The notes under the pieces were generated by a model, which saw only the letters and a list, made by a program, of their open reading frames with translations, searched no databases and was not told the origin of the DNA. DNA of 64,000 bases from Aureibaculum marinum (GTDB lineage: Bacteria; Bacteroidota; Bacteroidia; Flavobacteriales; Flavobacteriaceae), in contig NZ_RPFJ01000002.1 of the NCBI RefSeq assembly GCF_003813905.1, positions 62,001 to 126,000 on the forward strand, read 5' to 3'. Positions 17,000 through 27,161 of this stretch are shown one piece after another. Within the stretch, counting starts at the first letter, position 1, and each line of letters opens with the position of its first letter. The translations under genes and the position numbers were made by a program.

Positions 17000-19456
17000 T
17001 TGTTGAAAGCATCAATTTCATTTATAGTTTTATTTTTTACACACTTAGCTATTGCCCAAACTGCAACAATTAAAGGTACTGTAAAAAATGAAGAAGGAAA
17101 TCCTATCGAAGGTGTTTCTGTAACTTATAAAACCCAAGGAACCATAACAGATAGCAAAGGAAATTACGAACTCAAAATTCCTTCAAACCTTGAAATTACT
17201 GTAACTTTTAGTCATATTTCTTACACTACAATCACTAAAAAGGTTAATATTCCTAAAAATAGAAATCTTTATTTTTCACCCAAACTAATTACCAAAATAG
17301 AAGAAATAAAAACCGTTACAATTAGAGATAAAAAAGATGATGCAGAAGGCATTGATAAAGTTCCTATTGAAACGGTAAAAAAATTACCTAGTGCAAATGC
17401 AGGAATTGAAAGTACATTAAAAAATATTGGATTAGGTGTTAGTGGAACTAATGAATTAAGTACACAATACAATGTAAGAGGAGGAAATTATGACGAAAAT
17501 TTAGTTTACGTTAATGGAATTGAAGTATATCGTCCCTTTTTAGTGCGTTCTGGTCAGCAGGAAGGGTTAAGTTTTGTAAATCCGAATTTAACCCAAAATG
17601 TAAAGTTTTCTGCAGGTGGTTTTCAAGCAAAGTATGGCGACAAATTATCTTCTGTTTTAGATATTACTTATAGAAAACCAAGGCAGTTTGGTATTGGATT
17701 TGAAGCAAGTATTTTAGGAGGAAGCTTAACTGTGGAAGGCATCTCAAAAAACAACAAGCTCTCTGCAATAATAGGTGCTAGATACAGAAACAACAGTCTT
17801 TTTGTTAACCAAAAAGATATTGAAACCAATTTCAAACCAAATTTTACAGATGTACAAACCTATGTTTCTTACCATTTTAACGAACGGTTTAATTTAGATT
17901 TTTTAGGAAATTTCTCACTAAACAATTATAAATATACACCTATTAGTAGACTTACTAAATTTGGTACCATTTCAGACCCTAAAGCTCTTGTTGTAAATTA
18001 TCGAGGTAAGGAAGAAGATCAATATTTAACAATCTTTGGTGCTTTAAAAGGAACTTATTTGGTTAATGATAATCTAAAATTAGAATTAACATCATCTACC
18101 TACAATACTCAAGAAGAAGAATATTATGATATCTTAGCTTTTTATGGAATTGGCAATGTAAATTCCGATTTTGGTAGCGATAACTTTGGAGATGTTGAAT
18201 TTTCACAAGCTATAGGTTCTCAGTTAGATCATGCTAGAAATGATTTAGATGCACTAATTACAAACATTCAACTTAAAGCAACTTTAAAGAAAGATAAATA
18301 TCTTTTTGAATTTGGAGCTAAATATCAATTAGAAGATATAAAAGATCGAATTATTGAATGGGAGGTAATTGACTCTGCTGGTTTTTCATTACGACCTCCA
18401 AATCTTCTACCTCGTAATGACGAACCTTACAATCCATACACTGGTCCAATTGTACCATTTTCAAGTACAAGAGCAACTAACAATGTTCAAATTAATAGAG
18501 TTTCTGGCTTTGGGCAATGGAGTAAAACAACCTATATAAAAGATCATCAATTGTGGTTTAACTTAGGTGTTAGAGCACAAAATTGGAAGGTTAAAGCAGA
18601 CAATATAGAAAGCAAAGAACATACCGTTATTAGCCCTAGAGCACAATTTGCAATAAAACCTGACTGGAAAAAAGACATATTATTTAGAATTTCAGGAGGT
18701 TATTATTATCAACCTCCATTCTATAGAGAGTTAAGAGATTCTATTGGAATTGTACATCCTGAAGTAAAGGCACAACGCTCTATCCATTTAGTATTAGGCA
18801 ACGATCATAGTTTTCTGCTATGGAATAGACCTTTTAAGCTAGTAACCGAAGCCTATTATAAGTCCTTATCTGATGTAAATCCGTTTACAGTAGACAATGT
18901 GCAAATTCGCTATAGAGCTAAAAATAATGCTACTGCATATGCCGTAGGATTTGATGCCCGTATCAATGGTGAATTTGTAGAAGGTACAGAATCTTATTTT
19001 AGTTTTGGATATTTAAAAACAGAAGAAAATATTAATAATCAAGGCTATATTGCAAGACCTACAGACCAACGATTAAAATTTGCAGTACTCTTTCAAGATT
19101 ACGTACCAAACTATCCAAATTTAAAAATGTACTTGAATATGGTATATAATACGGGCGTTCCAGGAGGTTCACCTTCTTATGCAAATCCTTATATTTTTCA
19201 AAATAGATTAAAAGATTATTTTAGATCAGATATTGGCATATCTTATGTATTCAAAGATGCAGAAAACACCACCAACATTAAATGGCTAGAAAATTTTAAA
19301 GAATTCTCATTAGGCATTGAACTCTTTAACATGTTTGATGTTCAAAATTCAATTACCAATACTTGGGTTAGAGATATTGCCTCTTCTCAATCAGTAGCTA
19401 TCCCAAATTATTTATCAGGTAGAGTGTTAAATGTGAAATTAAAGATAGGATTGTAG
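17000..19456 (+). CDS. TonB-dependent outer-membrane receptor with carboxypeptidase-like domain
   Basis: An 818-residue protein with a signal peptide ending at AIAQ (about residue 19), a carboxypeptidase-regulatory-like domain (IKGTVKNEEGNPIEGVSV, about 22-95), a plug domain (ETVKKLPSANAGIESTLKN to about 220) and a 22-strand barrel to the C-terminus, ending in VKLKIGL. It begins with TTG: the frame has a stop 10 bases upstream and no ATG before the signal sequence. It lacks a SusD partner, so polysaccharide import is less likely than uptake of metal complex, peptide or another small ligand. A hairpin terminator follows at 19492. Confidence 0.92.
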   Translation: MLKASISFIVLFFTHLAIAQTATIKGTVKNEEGNPIEGVSVTYKTQGTITDSKGNYELKIPSNLEITVTFSHISYTTITKKVNIPKNRNLYFSPKLITKIEEIKTVTIRDKKDDAEGIDKVPIETVKKLPSANAGIESTLKNIGLGVSGTNELSTQYNVRGGNYDENLVYVNGIEVYRPFLVRSGQQEGLSFVNPNLTQNVKFSAGGFQAKYGDKLSSVLDITYRKPRQFGIGFEASILGGSLTVEGISKNNKLSAIIGARYRNNSLFVNQKDIETNFKPNFTDVQTYVSYHFNERFNLDFLGNFSLNNYKYTPISRLTKFGTISDPKALVVNYRGKEEDQYLTIFGALKGTYLVNDNLKLELTSSTYNTQEEEYYDILAFYGIGNVNSDFGSDNFGDVEFSQAIGSQLDHARNDLDALITNIQLKATLKKDKYLFEFGAKYQLEDIKDRIIEWEVIDSAGFSLRPPNLLPRNDEPYNPYTGPIVPFSSTRATNNVQINRVSGFGQWSKTTYIKDHQLWFNLGVRAQNWKVKADNIESKEHTVISPRAQFAIKPDWKKDILFRISGGYYYQPPFYRELRDSIGIVHPEVKAQRSIHLVLGNDHSFLLWNRPFKLVTEAYYKSLSDVNPFTVDNVQIRYRAKNNATAYAVGFDARINGEFVEGTESYFSFGYLKTEENINNQGYIARPTDQRLKFAVLFQDYVPNYPNLKMYLNMVYNTGVPGGSPSYANPYIFQNRLKDYFRSDIGISYVFKDAENTTNIKWLENFKEFSLGIELFNMFDVQNSITNTWVRDIASSQSVAIPNYLSGRVLNVKLKIGL

Positions 19457-19491
19457 GAATTACTTTGTTCTTCTTTTTAAATAAAAACCCT

Positions 19492-19517
19492 AATATTACT
19501 ACTAGTAATATTTTTAT
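19492..19517 (+). terminator. intrinsic terminator of the TonB-receptor gene
   Basis: A 9-bp perfect stem, AATATTACT (19492-19500) and AGTAATATT (19504-19512), with a 3-base loop, followed by a T-rich tail. It lies 36 bases after the receptor stop and separates that gene from the sigma-factor cluster. Confidence 0.6.
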
Positions 19518-19570
19518 TCTCAATTTTAAACCTTTCACTATTTTTATAGTCTAAGAAAAAAATTACTTTA

Positions 19571-20110
19571 TTGATAGCAGAAATTGAACTCATATCGGAA
19601 TTGAAAAATCCGCTTACGCAAGAAAAAGCGTTTAGGAAATTGATGTCTTTATACAAAGAACGTTTGTATTGGCATATTCGTAAAATAGTAATTTCACATG
19701 ATGATGCTGATGATGTTTTACAAAACACCTTCATTAAAATATATAGAAATATTGATAAATTTAATGCTGAAAGTAAAATTTACTCTTGGATGTATCGAAT
19801 TGCAACGAATGAAGCTATAACTTTTATTAATAAAAGAGCCAAATCTAACAATATTGATATCAGCGAACTTCAGAATAAAATGATTGAAAATTTAGAATCT
19901 GACGTTTATTTTGATGGTAATGAGATTCAATTGAAGTTACAAAAAGCCATTGCAACTTTACCTCAAAAACAACAATTAGTATTTAATATGAAATATTTTG
20001 ATGCCATGAAATATCAAGACATTTCAGAAATTTTAGAAACATCTGTAGGTGCTTTAAAGGCATCGTACCACCATGCTGTAAAAAAAATTGAAAAATTTTT
20101 AACAGAATAA
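19571..20110 (+). CDS. ECF-type RNA polymerase sigma factor
   Basis: A 179-residue sigma-70 family factor of group 4. Region 2 is visible at about 20-85 (DDADDVLQNTFIKIYRNI, then SKIYSWMYRIATNEAI), and region 4 at about 115-175 (IATLPQKQQLVFNMKYF, then YQDISEILETSVGALKASYHHA). The start is TTG, with an in-frame stop 22 bases upstream and no usable ATG. Two downstream genes, a single-pass membrane protein and a Spy-like periplasmic protein, look like its control circuit. The likely role is envelope-stress or surface-gene control; the target promoters are unknown. Confidence 0.93.
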   Translation: MIAEIELISELKNPLTQEKAFRKLMSLYKERLYWHIRKIVISHDDADDVLQNTFIKIYRNIDKFNAESKIYSWMYRIATNEAITFINKRAKSNNIDISELQNKMIENLESDVYFDGNEIQLKLQKAIATLPQKQQLVFNMKYFDAMKYQDISEILETSVGALKASYHHAVKKIEKFLTE

Positions 20111-20150
20111 GTATTAAACTATTCAACAAAGATTTAGTCTAACAAATAGA

Positions 20151-20732
20151 ATGAAAAATAATAAGTTAGAACATATTAAAAAATCTGGTTTTAAAACTCC
20201 AAAGGAGTATTTTAATACGCTTGAAGATGCAGTCTTTACAAAATTGACTAGCAACAAATTTCCTAAAAAAAGTGGAATTAAAGTTCCTGAAGGGTATTTT
20301 AATTCTATAGAAGATAATGTGTTAAACAAGATAAATCTTAAAAATAAAGAAACTGGATTTAAAATTCCTGATCACTATTTAGAAACAGTTGAAGATAATG
20401 TTTTAAAAAACATTAATAAGAAACAAAAAGACCCCAAAGTAATTAATTTTACAAGTATTTTTCTAAAAAAAATTATACCTATTGTTGCAGCTGCGTCGCT
20501 ATTGCTATTTATTTTTATAAATTACAACCAATCATCTGATGTAAACTTAAATCAATTAGCTTCTAGCGAAATAGAACAATGGATTGATAATGATTTAATT
20601 ACTTTTGATACCTATGAAATTACCGATGTATTTGAGGATATAGAATTAGAAGACGAGCCTATTTTTGAAGAAGAAGAATTATTAGATTACTTAAATGGCA
20701 CGAATATTGAAGAATTAATACTAGAAAACTGA
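20151..20732 (+). CDS. membrane protein with three cytoplasmic repeats; candidate anti-sigma factor
   Basis: A 193-residue protein with no recognised domain. Residues 12-31, 41-60 and 68-87 are three copies of a 20-residue unit, consensus [ST]G[FI]K.P..Y[FL]....ED.V, separated by basic linkers. A single membrane helix (about 108-125) follows, then a very acidic C-terminal part of about 65 residues. Orientation by positive charges puts the repeats in the cytoplasm and the acidic tail in the periplasm. It lies 40 bp after the ECF sigma gene and overlaps the next gene by 1 bp (TGATG). Position and topology suggest an anti-sigma factor, but the repeats do not look like the usual zinc anti-sigma domain. 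Confidence 0.75.
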   Translation: MKNNKLEHIKKSGFKTPKEYFNTLEDAVFTKLTSNKFPKKSGIKVPEGYFNSIEDNVLNKINLKNKETGFKIPDHYLETVEDNVLKNINKKQKDPKVINFTSIFLKKIIPIVAAASLLLFIFINYNQSSDVNLNQLASSEIEQWIDNDLITFDTYEITDVFEDIELEDEPIFEEEELLDYLNGTNIEELILEN

Positions 20733-21196
20733 TGCAACTAAAAAAAATAACTTTTGGAATTTTGCTTTTTGCCATATTTATAAATACGGCAACAGCACAA
20801 CGTGGTTACAACAACAGGATTAAAACTTATAAAACAGCTTACATAACTGAAGCCTTAGAATTAACCGTTAAAGAAGCTGAAAGTTTTTGGCCTATTTACA
20901 ATGCATACGAAGAAGAATATAGAAATATTAAAGTAGTAAAAACAAGACAATTACACAAAAAAATTAGAGATGCAGGTGGTGTAGACAACTTGAGTAAATC
21001 TGAAGCTGAAGCTATTTTAAATGAATTTTTAGAAATTGACATTAAAGCGGCCGAAGTAAAAGAAAAATTAAAAAAAGATTTATCAGGTATTATATCATCA
21101 AAAAAAATGATAAAATTATTTAGTGCAGAACAAAATTTTAACAAAGAATTACTTCAAAGGTTCAGAAATAGGGCTGGAAATCCTAATAAAAACTAA
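20732..21196 (+). CDS. periplasmic Spy/CpxP-like protein, putative sensor of the ECF sigma pathway
   Basis: A 154-residue exported protein with signal peptide residues 1-22 (FAIFINTATAQ). The mature part is mostly helical. It has the sequence EALELTVKEAESFWPIYNAY, resembling the LTxxQ-type helix of Spy/CpxP proteins, and a long basic/acidic helix (KAAEVKEKLKKDLSGIIS). In flavobacteria such proteins are commonly annotated as sensors of ECF sigma factors, which matches the position after the sigma gene and the single-pass membrane protein. It overlaps the latter by 1 bp. Confidence 0.82.
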   Translation: MQLKKITFGILLFAIFINTATAQRGYNNRIKTYKTAYITEALELTVKEAESFWPIYNAYEEEYRNIKVVKTRQLHKKIRDAGGVDNLSKSEAEAILNEFLEIDIKAAEVKEKLKKDLSGIISSKKMIKLFSAEQNFNKELLQRFRNRAGNPNKN

Positions 21197-21207
21197 ACCT
21201 CTTAGAA

Positions 21208-21238
21208 TTTGACAGACTAAAGTTATTTCATAAATTTG
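21208..21238 (+). promoter_or_regulatory. strong Bacteroidota-type promoter upstream of the small secreted protein gene
   Basis: TTTG (21208-21211), 19 bases, TAAATTTG (21231-21238): an almost ideal -33/-7 pair. The start codon of the next gene is 25 bases downstream. It indicates that the gene at 21264 is transcribed independently of the sigma-factor cluster. Confidence 0.8.
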
Positions 21239-21263
21239 CACCTGAAAAAAAGAAAAGAAAAAG

Positions 21264-21614
21264 ATGAAAAAATTACAATTAATTGCTATTTTAAGTATTG
21301 TTATGCTATCCAGTAATGTAATGATAGCTCAATCTAAAACAAGTGCTCCAACAAAAAAAGAAACTATAAACACTTCTAAAAAAGAACCTGAAAAGATTAC
21401 ACATAAAGACATTGATTATTATATAATTGATGGTATATGGTATGCTAAAATTAATAATAGGTTTGTTTTAAGAACTGCTCCAAAAGGTGCTAAACTTAAA
21501 AACTTACCCAAAGGAGGTGAAGAAGTAACCTTAGCAGGCATTAAATACTATAGACTAAATGGTGTTTTTTATAAAAAAATAAAAGGAGGAATGTACGAAG
21601 TGGCTAGACCATAA
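21264..21614 (+). CDS. small secreted DUF6515-like protein
   Basis: A 116-residue exported protein: signal peptide residues 1-22 (VMLSSNVMIAQ), a Lys/Thr-rich stretch, then two related short units, YYIIDGIWYAKINNRFVL and KYYRLNGVFYKKIKGGMY, separated by APKGAKLKNLPKG. The unit (YY..DG.[WF]Y.......) is characteristic of the DUF6515 family, small beta-rich periplasmic or surface proteins of unknown role. It has its own strong promoter and a hairpin terminator, which suggests a short monocistronic and probably abundant mRNA. Confidence 0.75.
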   Translation: MKKLQLIAILSIVMLSSNVMIAQSKTSAPTKKETINTSKKEPEKITHKDIDYYIIDGIWYAKINNRFVLRTAPKGAKLKNLPKGGEEVTLAGIKYYRLNGVFYKKIKGGMYEVARP

Positions 21615-21645
21615 CTTCAGACAGTATTTTACGCGATAACAATAA

Positions 21646-21690
21646 AAAATCGGCAGTGGACTATATAGTCTTCTGCCGATTTTAATTTTA
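21646..21690 (+). terminator. intrinsic terminator after the DUF6515-like gene
   Basis: Stem AAAATCGGCAG (21646-21656) pairs perfectly with CTGCCGATTTT (21673-21683) over a 16-base loop, followed by a T-rich stretch. It closes the 21264 gene. Confidence 0.8.
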
Positions 21691-21828
21691 TATTGAAAGA
21701 AAAGTAAATTTTTATAACTTCAAAAACATAAGGTGAAGCGAAACATTAACCTTGAATTTAAGATAAAAAACCTAATAATTAATAGTTTCCTTTATGTTAC
21801 TAAACACAAAACATTTGATTACTTGTTC

Positions 21829-23496
<1,668 letters not shown>

Positions 23497-23571
23497 CTAT
23501 AAAAGAAATGTACTGCATTTTAAGTTCAATATTTTAACATCCTATTAACTAACAACAATTTAATGAATAAC

Positions 23572-23579
23572 TAACTTTG
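23572..23579 (+). promoter_or_regulatory. putative -7 promoter element of the thioredoxin-fold lipoprotein gene
   Basis: TAACTTTG (TAnnTTTG) lies 16 bases before the TTG start at 23596. A -33 TTTG is not seen at the right distance. Confidence 0.4.
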
Positions 23580-23595
23580 TATTGTCTAGTAAAAA

Positions 23596-25017
23596 TTGTA
23601 CAATTTGTTTAAACCATTACATTCTTTTTATTCCCTTAAATTTTCATTTTTATTGCTTTCTTACATCCTTTTTTCTGGCTGTAAGAATAAAGCAAAGACT
23701 GATGTTGCCTATTTTGGAGGACAAATTATTAACCCAAAATCTGATAAGGTATTCTTTTATAAAAATGACGAACTAATAGATTCTGCTATATTAAAAAACA
23801 ATCGTTTTTTAATAAAACTAGATAATTTCTCTCAAGGACTATATACTTTTAAACATGGCGTTGAATTCCAATATGTATATATGGAATCAAATGACAGTTT
23901 ACTTATTCGCTTAAATACTTGGGATTTTGATGAATCTTTGGTATTCAGTGGAAGAGGTGCTGAACGTAACAATTTTTTAATTAATCTATTTTTAGTTAAT
24001 CAAAAAGAAGACAGATCTTTTTATAAATTTTATAAATTAAATGACAGTCTCTTTCAGCTTAAAATTGATTCCATTTTAAAATTAAAAAATTTACTATATG
24101 CTCAATTTAAAGATGAAGTTACGGAAAGTTCTGCGTTATTTGATAAATTAGTAACTACAGCCATTAATTATCCTCTTTACACAAAAAAAGAAATTTTTCC
24201 TCATAACCACATGAAAGCTATGCGGTCTAATGTACATCCCAAAATTCATCCTCGTTTTTTTAAATTTAGAAAAAATATCAATCTTAATGATAAAGAACTT
24301 ATAGGTTTTTATCCTTATCAAAATTATGTAAGAGCATATATGCACCATTTGGCTTATGAAAAACAAGTATTAGATAGTTTTAGTAGCGATGTGGATGTTA
24401 ACATGATGCAAGTTGCTCTAGAAAATATTGAAAACGAATCAATTAAGAATGAATTTTTATACATGGGTATCTGGTATACTTTATTAAATGACAATACTTC
24501 TGACTCTGAAAAAGAACGAGCGACTCGATTATTTTTTGATCATTCTACTGACAAAAAAAGTGTAGCTGAAATTTCTAATTTAATAAACGTTTCTAAAGAA
24601 TTGCCTAAAGGCCATTTATTTCCAAAAATATCGCCTATTAATTATTTAGGTAAAACTGTTAATCTTAATAAAATAATAAAAAACAAGAATACAGTTATTT
24701 GTACATGGCCAACTAATTCTAGCCAAATGGACTATTTTGCAAGGCGAGTTAATTATTTAGAAAAAAAATATCCAGACTATTCTTTTATAGGCCTTACTTC
24801 AGCTTATAGCGAAGCTGAATGGAAAAACTTAATCAAACGAAAAAAATTAAACCATCACAATCAATACTATATAAATAAAGGAATTAGTTGGCTAGACATT
24901 AATTTTCCACGAGCAATTTTAATTGATAAAAATGGTTATATTCAAAATAACATGACACATTTAGCTAATAGTCAATTTGAAAAAAAATTAATTAAAACAT
25001 TTAATGCCCCTCAATAA
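23596..25017 (+). CDS. lipoprotein with N-terminal DUF4369-like and C-terminal thioredoxin-like domain lacking CxxC
   Basis: A 473-residue predicted lipoprotein: hydrophobic signal then the lipobox LFSGC. Residues about 40-115 are beta-rich (FFYKNDELIDSAILKNNRFL), similar to the N-terminal domain of Bacteroidota TlpA-like proteins. A helical middle follows, then a thioredoxin-like C-terminal region from about 340. There the active site reads CTWPTNSSQMD instead of CxxC, so only one Cys remains, and a cis-Pro-like segment (FPRAILIDKNG) is kept. It is therefore unlikely to be a normal disulphide reductase. The start is TTG. Function unknown; it stands alone between two unrelated genes. Confidence 0.75.
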   Translation: MYNLFKPLHSFYSLKFSFLLLSYILFSGCKNKAKTDVAYFGGQIINPKSDKVFFYKNDELIDSAILKNNRFLIKLDNFSQGLYTFKHGVEFQYVYMESNDSLLIRLNTWDFDESLVFSGRGAERNNFLINLFLVNQKEDRSFYKFYKLNDSLFQLKIDSILKLKNLLYAQFKDEVTESSALFDKLVTTAINYPLYTKKEIFPHNHMKAMRSNVHPKIHPRFFKFRKNINLNDKELIGFYPYQNYVRAYMHHLAYEKQVLDSFSSDVDVNMMQVALENIENESIKNEFLYMGIWYTLLNDNTSDSEKERATRLFFDHSTDKKSVAEISNLINVSKELPKGHLFPKISPINYLGKTVNLNKIIKNKNTVICTWPTNSSQMDYFARRVNYLEKKYPDYSFIGLTSAYSEAEWKNLIKRKKLNHHNQYYINKGISWLDINFPRAILIDKNGYIQNNMTHLANSQFEKKLIKTFNAPQ

Positions 25018-25158
25018 CTTTAGAAAGTTATTCTAAACAATACTTTTACAAGGCATTACAACTAAGTTAACTTTTAAATAACGTCATAATTTTTTACATC
25101 TTTTTACTTATTAATCAAGAAAAGTTGCTGAAGTAGCTCTATTTTATTAAATTAAGCC

Positions 25159-25247
25159 TACTTTTGCAACCTCATAAAACGAAAAGGCTTATTTATCTGC
25201 TAAGACAGCACAATTGGGAAGCCTTAGTTTGATAAAATTTAAAAAAT
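25159..25247 (+). promoter_or_regulatory. promoter and structured 5' leader of the DEAD-box helicase gene
   Basis: TACTTTTG (25159-25166) fits TAnnTTTG, giving a predicted leader of about 75 bases. Within it AAGGCTT (25184-25190) pairs with AAGCCTT (25219-25225), and the enclosed loop contains TGCT/AGCA (25198-25201 and 25207-25210). The outer helix ends 22 bases before the ATG, followed by an A/T-rich single-stranded stretch. Structured leaders are known to control cold-shock helicases and their kin in other bacteria. Whether this one does is inference. The rest of the gap (25018-25158) holds only an imperfect AT-rich inverted repeat near 25019-25037. Confidence 0.5.
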
Positions 25248-26999
25248 ATGTCTTTATTTAATGAACTTGGCTTAAGCCAAGAAATTGTCAATGCGTTGAC
25301 AGATTTAGGTTATGAAAAACCTACACCTATTCAAAAACAATCCATTCCTCAAATTATTAATTCAAATAGTGATTTAAAAGCTTTTGCACAAACAGGAACT
25401 GGAAAAACAGCTGCGTTTAGCTTACCTATCTTAGAAAAATTAGATAACGAAAACAAAACCACACAAGCTATTATTTTATCTCCTACGCGAGAACTCGCCA
25501 TACAAATTGGAAAAAACATTGAAGATTTTTCAAAATACATGAAGCGAGTTAATGTAGTAACCGTTTATGGTGGAGCTAACATTGATGAACAAATTAGAGG
25601 ACTTAAAAAAGGAGCCCAAATAGTAGTTGGAACTCCTGGTCGAACTGTTGATTTAATTAAACGAAAACAGTTAAAATTAAAAGACATTAAATGGGTAGTA
25701 CTTGATGAAGCTGATGAGATGTTAAATATGGGGTTTAAAGATGATCTTGATCAAATTTTAGAAGTTACTCCAAAAGAAAAACAAACCTTATTATTTTCGG
25801 CTACTTTTCCAAAAGAAGTAGATGCTATTGCTAGAAATTACATGCACAAACCTGTAGAAATTAGTGCAGGGAAGAAAAATGTTGGAGCAGACAAAGTTTC
25901 TCATGAATATTATTTAGTTTCAGAAAAAAATAGATATCCCACACTAAAAAGGTTAGCGGATGTAAACCCTGACATTTACGGAATTGTTTTTTGTAGAACT
26001 AGACGAGAAGCTAAAAATGTTGCTGCTAATTTAATTGAGGATGGATATAATGCAGATGCACTACACGGTGATTTATCACAAGCACAACGTGATATTGTAA
26101 TGGAGAAATTTAGAGCCAAACATTTACAAATTCTAGTAGCTACTGATGTAGCAGCCAGAGGTTTAGATGTAGATGACTTAACTCATGTTATAAATTATAA
26201 ATTACCAGATCAAGCTGAAAACTACACACATAGAAGTGGTAGAACTGGTAGAGCTGGAAAAAAAGGAATTTCTATTGCTATAATTAATAATCGAGAAAAA
26301 AATGCTCTTAAACCTATTGAGAATAAAATTGGAAAAAAATTTATTCATCAACAAGTTCCTGGAGGAAAAGAAATTTGTGAAAAGCAACTATTTACTCTTA
26401 TCGAAAAAATAAAAGATGTTGAAGTAAATGAAGAACAAATTAGTCCTTATTTAGATAGTATTTACGATCAATTAAAAGATATTGAACCAAATGAATTGAT
26501 AAAACGATTTGTTTCTATTGAATTTAACCAATTCTTATCGTACTATGAAGATGCTGAAGATTTAAATGGTGACGATTCTAGAGAGCGTAGACGAAGTAGT
26601 GACGAAAATTTTACTAGATTCTATATCAACATTGGTAAAATGGACGGATTAAATCCAGCAAAACTGATGGGTTTAATTAATGAAAATCTAAAAAAGAGAG
26701 ATGTTGAAATTGGACAAATTGAAATTCTAAAAAGTTTTTCGTTTTTTGAAATTGACAAAGCGTATGCCGATAAGGTTATTGAAGCCTTTGAACATTCAGA
26801 ATTTGATGGCAGATCACTAATTGTTGAAATTACTAAAAAGCCAAAAGGCGGTGGAAGAAGAAGTGGAAAAAAACGTAGTTTTGGAAGTGATAGACGCTCT
26901 AACAAAAGTGGCTATAAAGGAAAAAGCTCTACAGGTGGAGGATACAAAAGTAAAAGAAAAGGTGCTTTTGGTGGAAATAAAAGAAGTGGTAAAAGATAA
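25248..26999 (+). CDS. deaD: DEAD-box RNA helicase, DeaD/CsdA-like
   Basis: A 583-residue ATP-dependent RNA helicase used in ribosome assembly, mRNA decay and growth in the cold. Motifs in order: Q motif (GYEKPTPIQ), Walker A (AQTGTGKT), PTRELA, TPGR, DEAD (VLDEADEM), SAT (LFSATFP), then domain 2 with ATDVAARGLD and HRSGRTGRAGK. A DbpA-type RNA-binding domain lies near 465-540 (FYINIGKMDGLNPAKLMG). The last 40 residues are a Gly/Ser/Arg/Lys-rich tail that should bind RNA non-specifically. That set is typical of DeaD. A long leader precedes it and a strong hairpin follows. Confidence 0.96.
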   Translation: MSLFNELGLSQEIVNALTDLGYEKPTPIQKQSIPQIINSNSDLKAFAQTGTGKTAAFSLPILEKLDNENKTTQAIILSPTRELAIQIGKNIEDFSKYMKRVNVVTVYGGANIDEQIRGLKKGAQIVVGTPGRTVDLIKRKQLKLKDIKWVVLDEADEMLNMGFKDDLDQILEVTPKEKQTLLFSATFPKEVDAIARNYMHKPVEISAGKKNVGADKVSHEYYLVSEKNRYPTLKRLADVNPDIYGIVFCRTRREAKNVAANLIEDGYNADALHGDLSQAQRDIVMEKFRAKHLQILVATDVAARGLDVDDLTHVINYKLPDQAENYTHRSGRTGRAGKKGISIAIINNREKNALKPIENKIGKKFIHQQVPGGKEICEKQLFTLIEKIKDVEVNEEQISPYLDSIYDQLKDIEPNELIKRFVSIEFNQFLSYYEDAEDLNGDDSRERRRSSDENFTRFYINIGKMDGLNPAKLMGLINENLKKRDVEIGQIEILKSFSFFEIDKAYADKVIEAFEHSEFDGRSLIVEITKKPKGGGRRSGKKRSFGSDRRSNKSGYKGKSSTGGGYKSKRKGAFGGNKRSGKR

Positions 27000-27085
27000 A
27001 ATTTAACCTACTCTAATTTTATAAACGCTATAATTAATAATAGCTTTTTCTAGGATAAACTCTAGACCTTTAAAAAGTGATTGAT

Positions 27086-27135
27086 ATTACCTTACTCTTT
27101 AAAAGAAATTTTTAAAGAGTAAGGTAATTTTTTTT
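27086..27135 (+). terminator. intrinsic terminator of the DEAD-box helicase gene
   Basis: A long perfect stem: 27086-27103 (ATTACCTTACTCTTTAAA) pairs with 27111-27128 over a 7-base loop, followed by eight T residues. It sits between the convergent helicase and UMF1 transporter genes and is one of the strongest hairpins in the window. Confidence 0.88.
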
Positions 27136-27161
27136 ACTCAGTAATCATTTATCTTCAGCTC

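Noticed and set aside
17000-19456. TonB receptor as part of a polysaccharide utilisation locus
   Set aside because: No SusD, glycanase or sensor gene is adjacent, so the SusC/SusD model is not supported.
26821-27006. Repetitive Lys/Val/Glu-rich frame at the end of the helicase gene
   Set aside because: It is a shifted reading of the Gly/Ser/Lys-rich tail of the DEAD-box helicase, not a gene.
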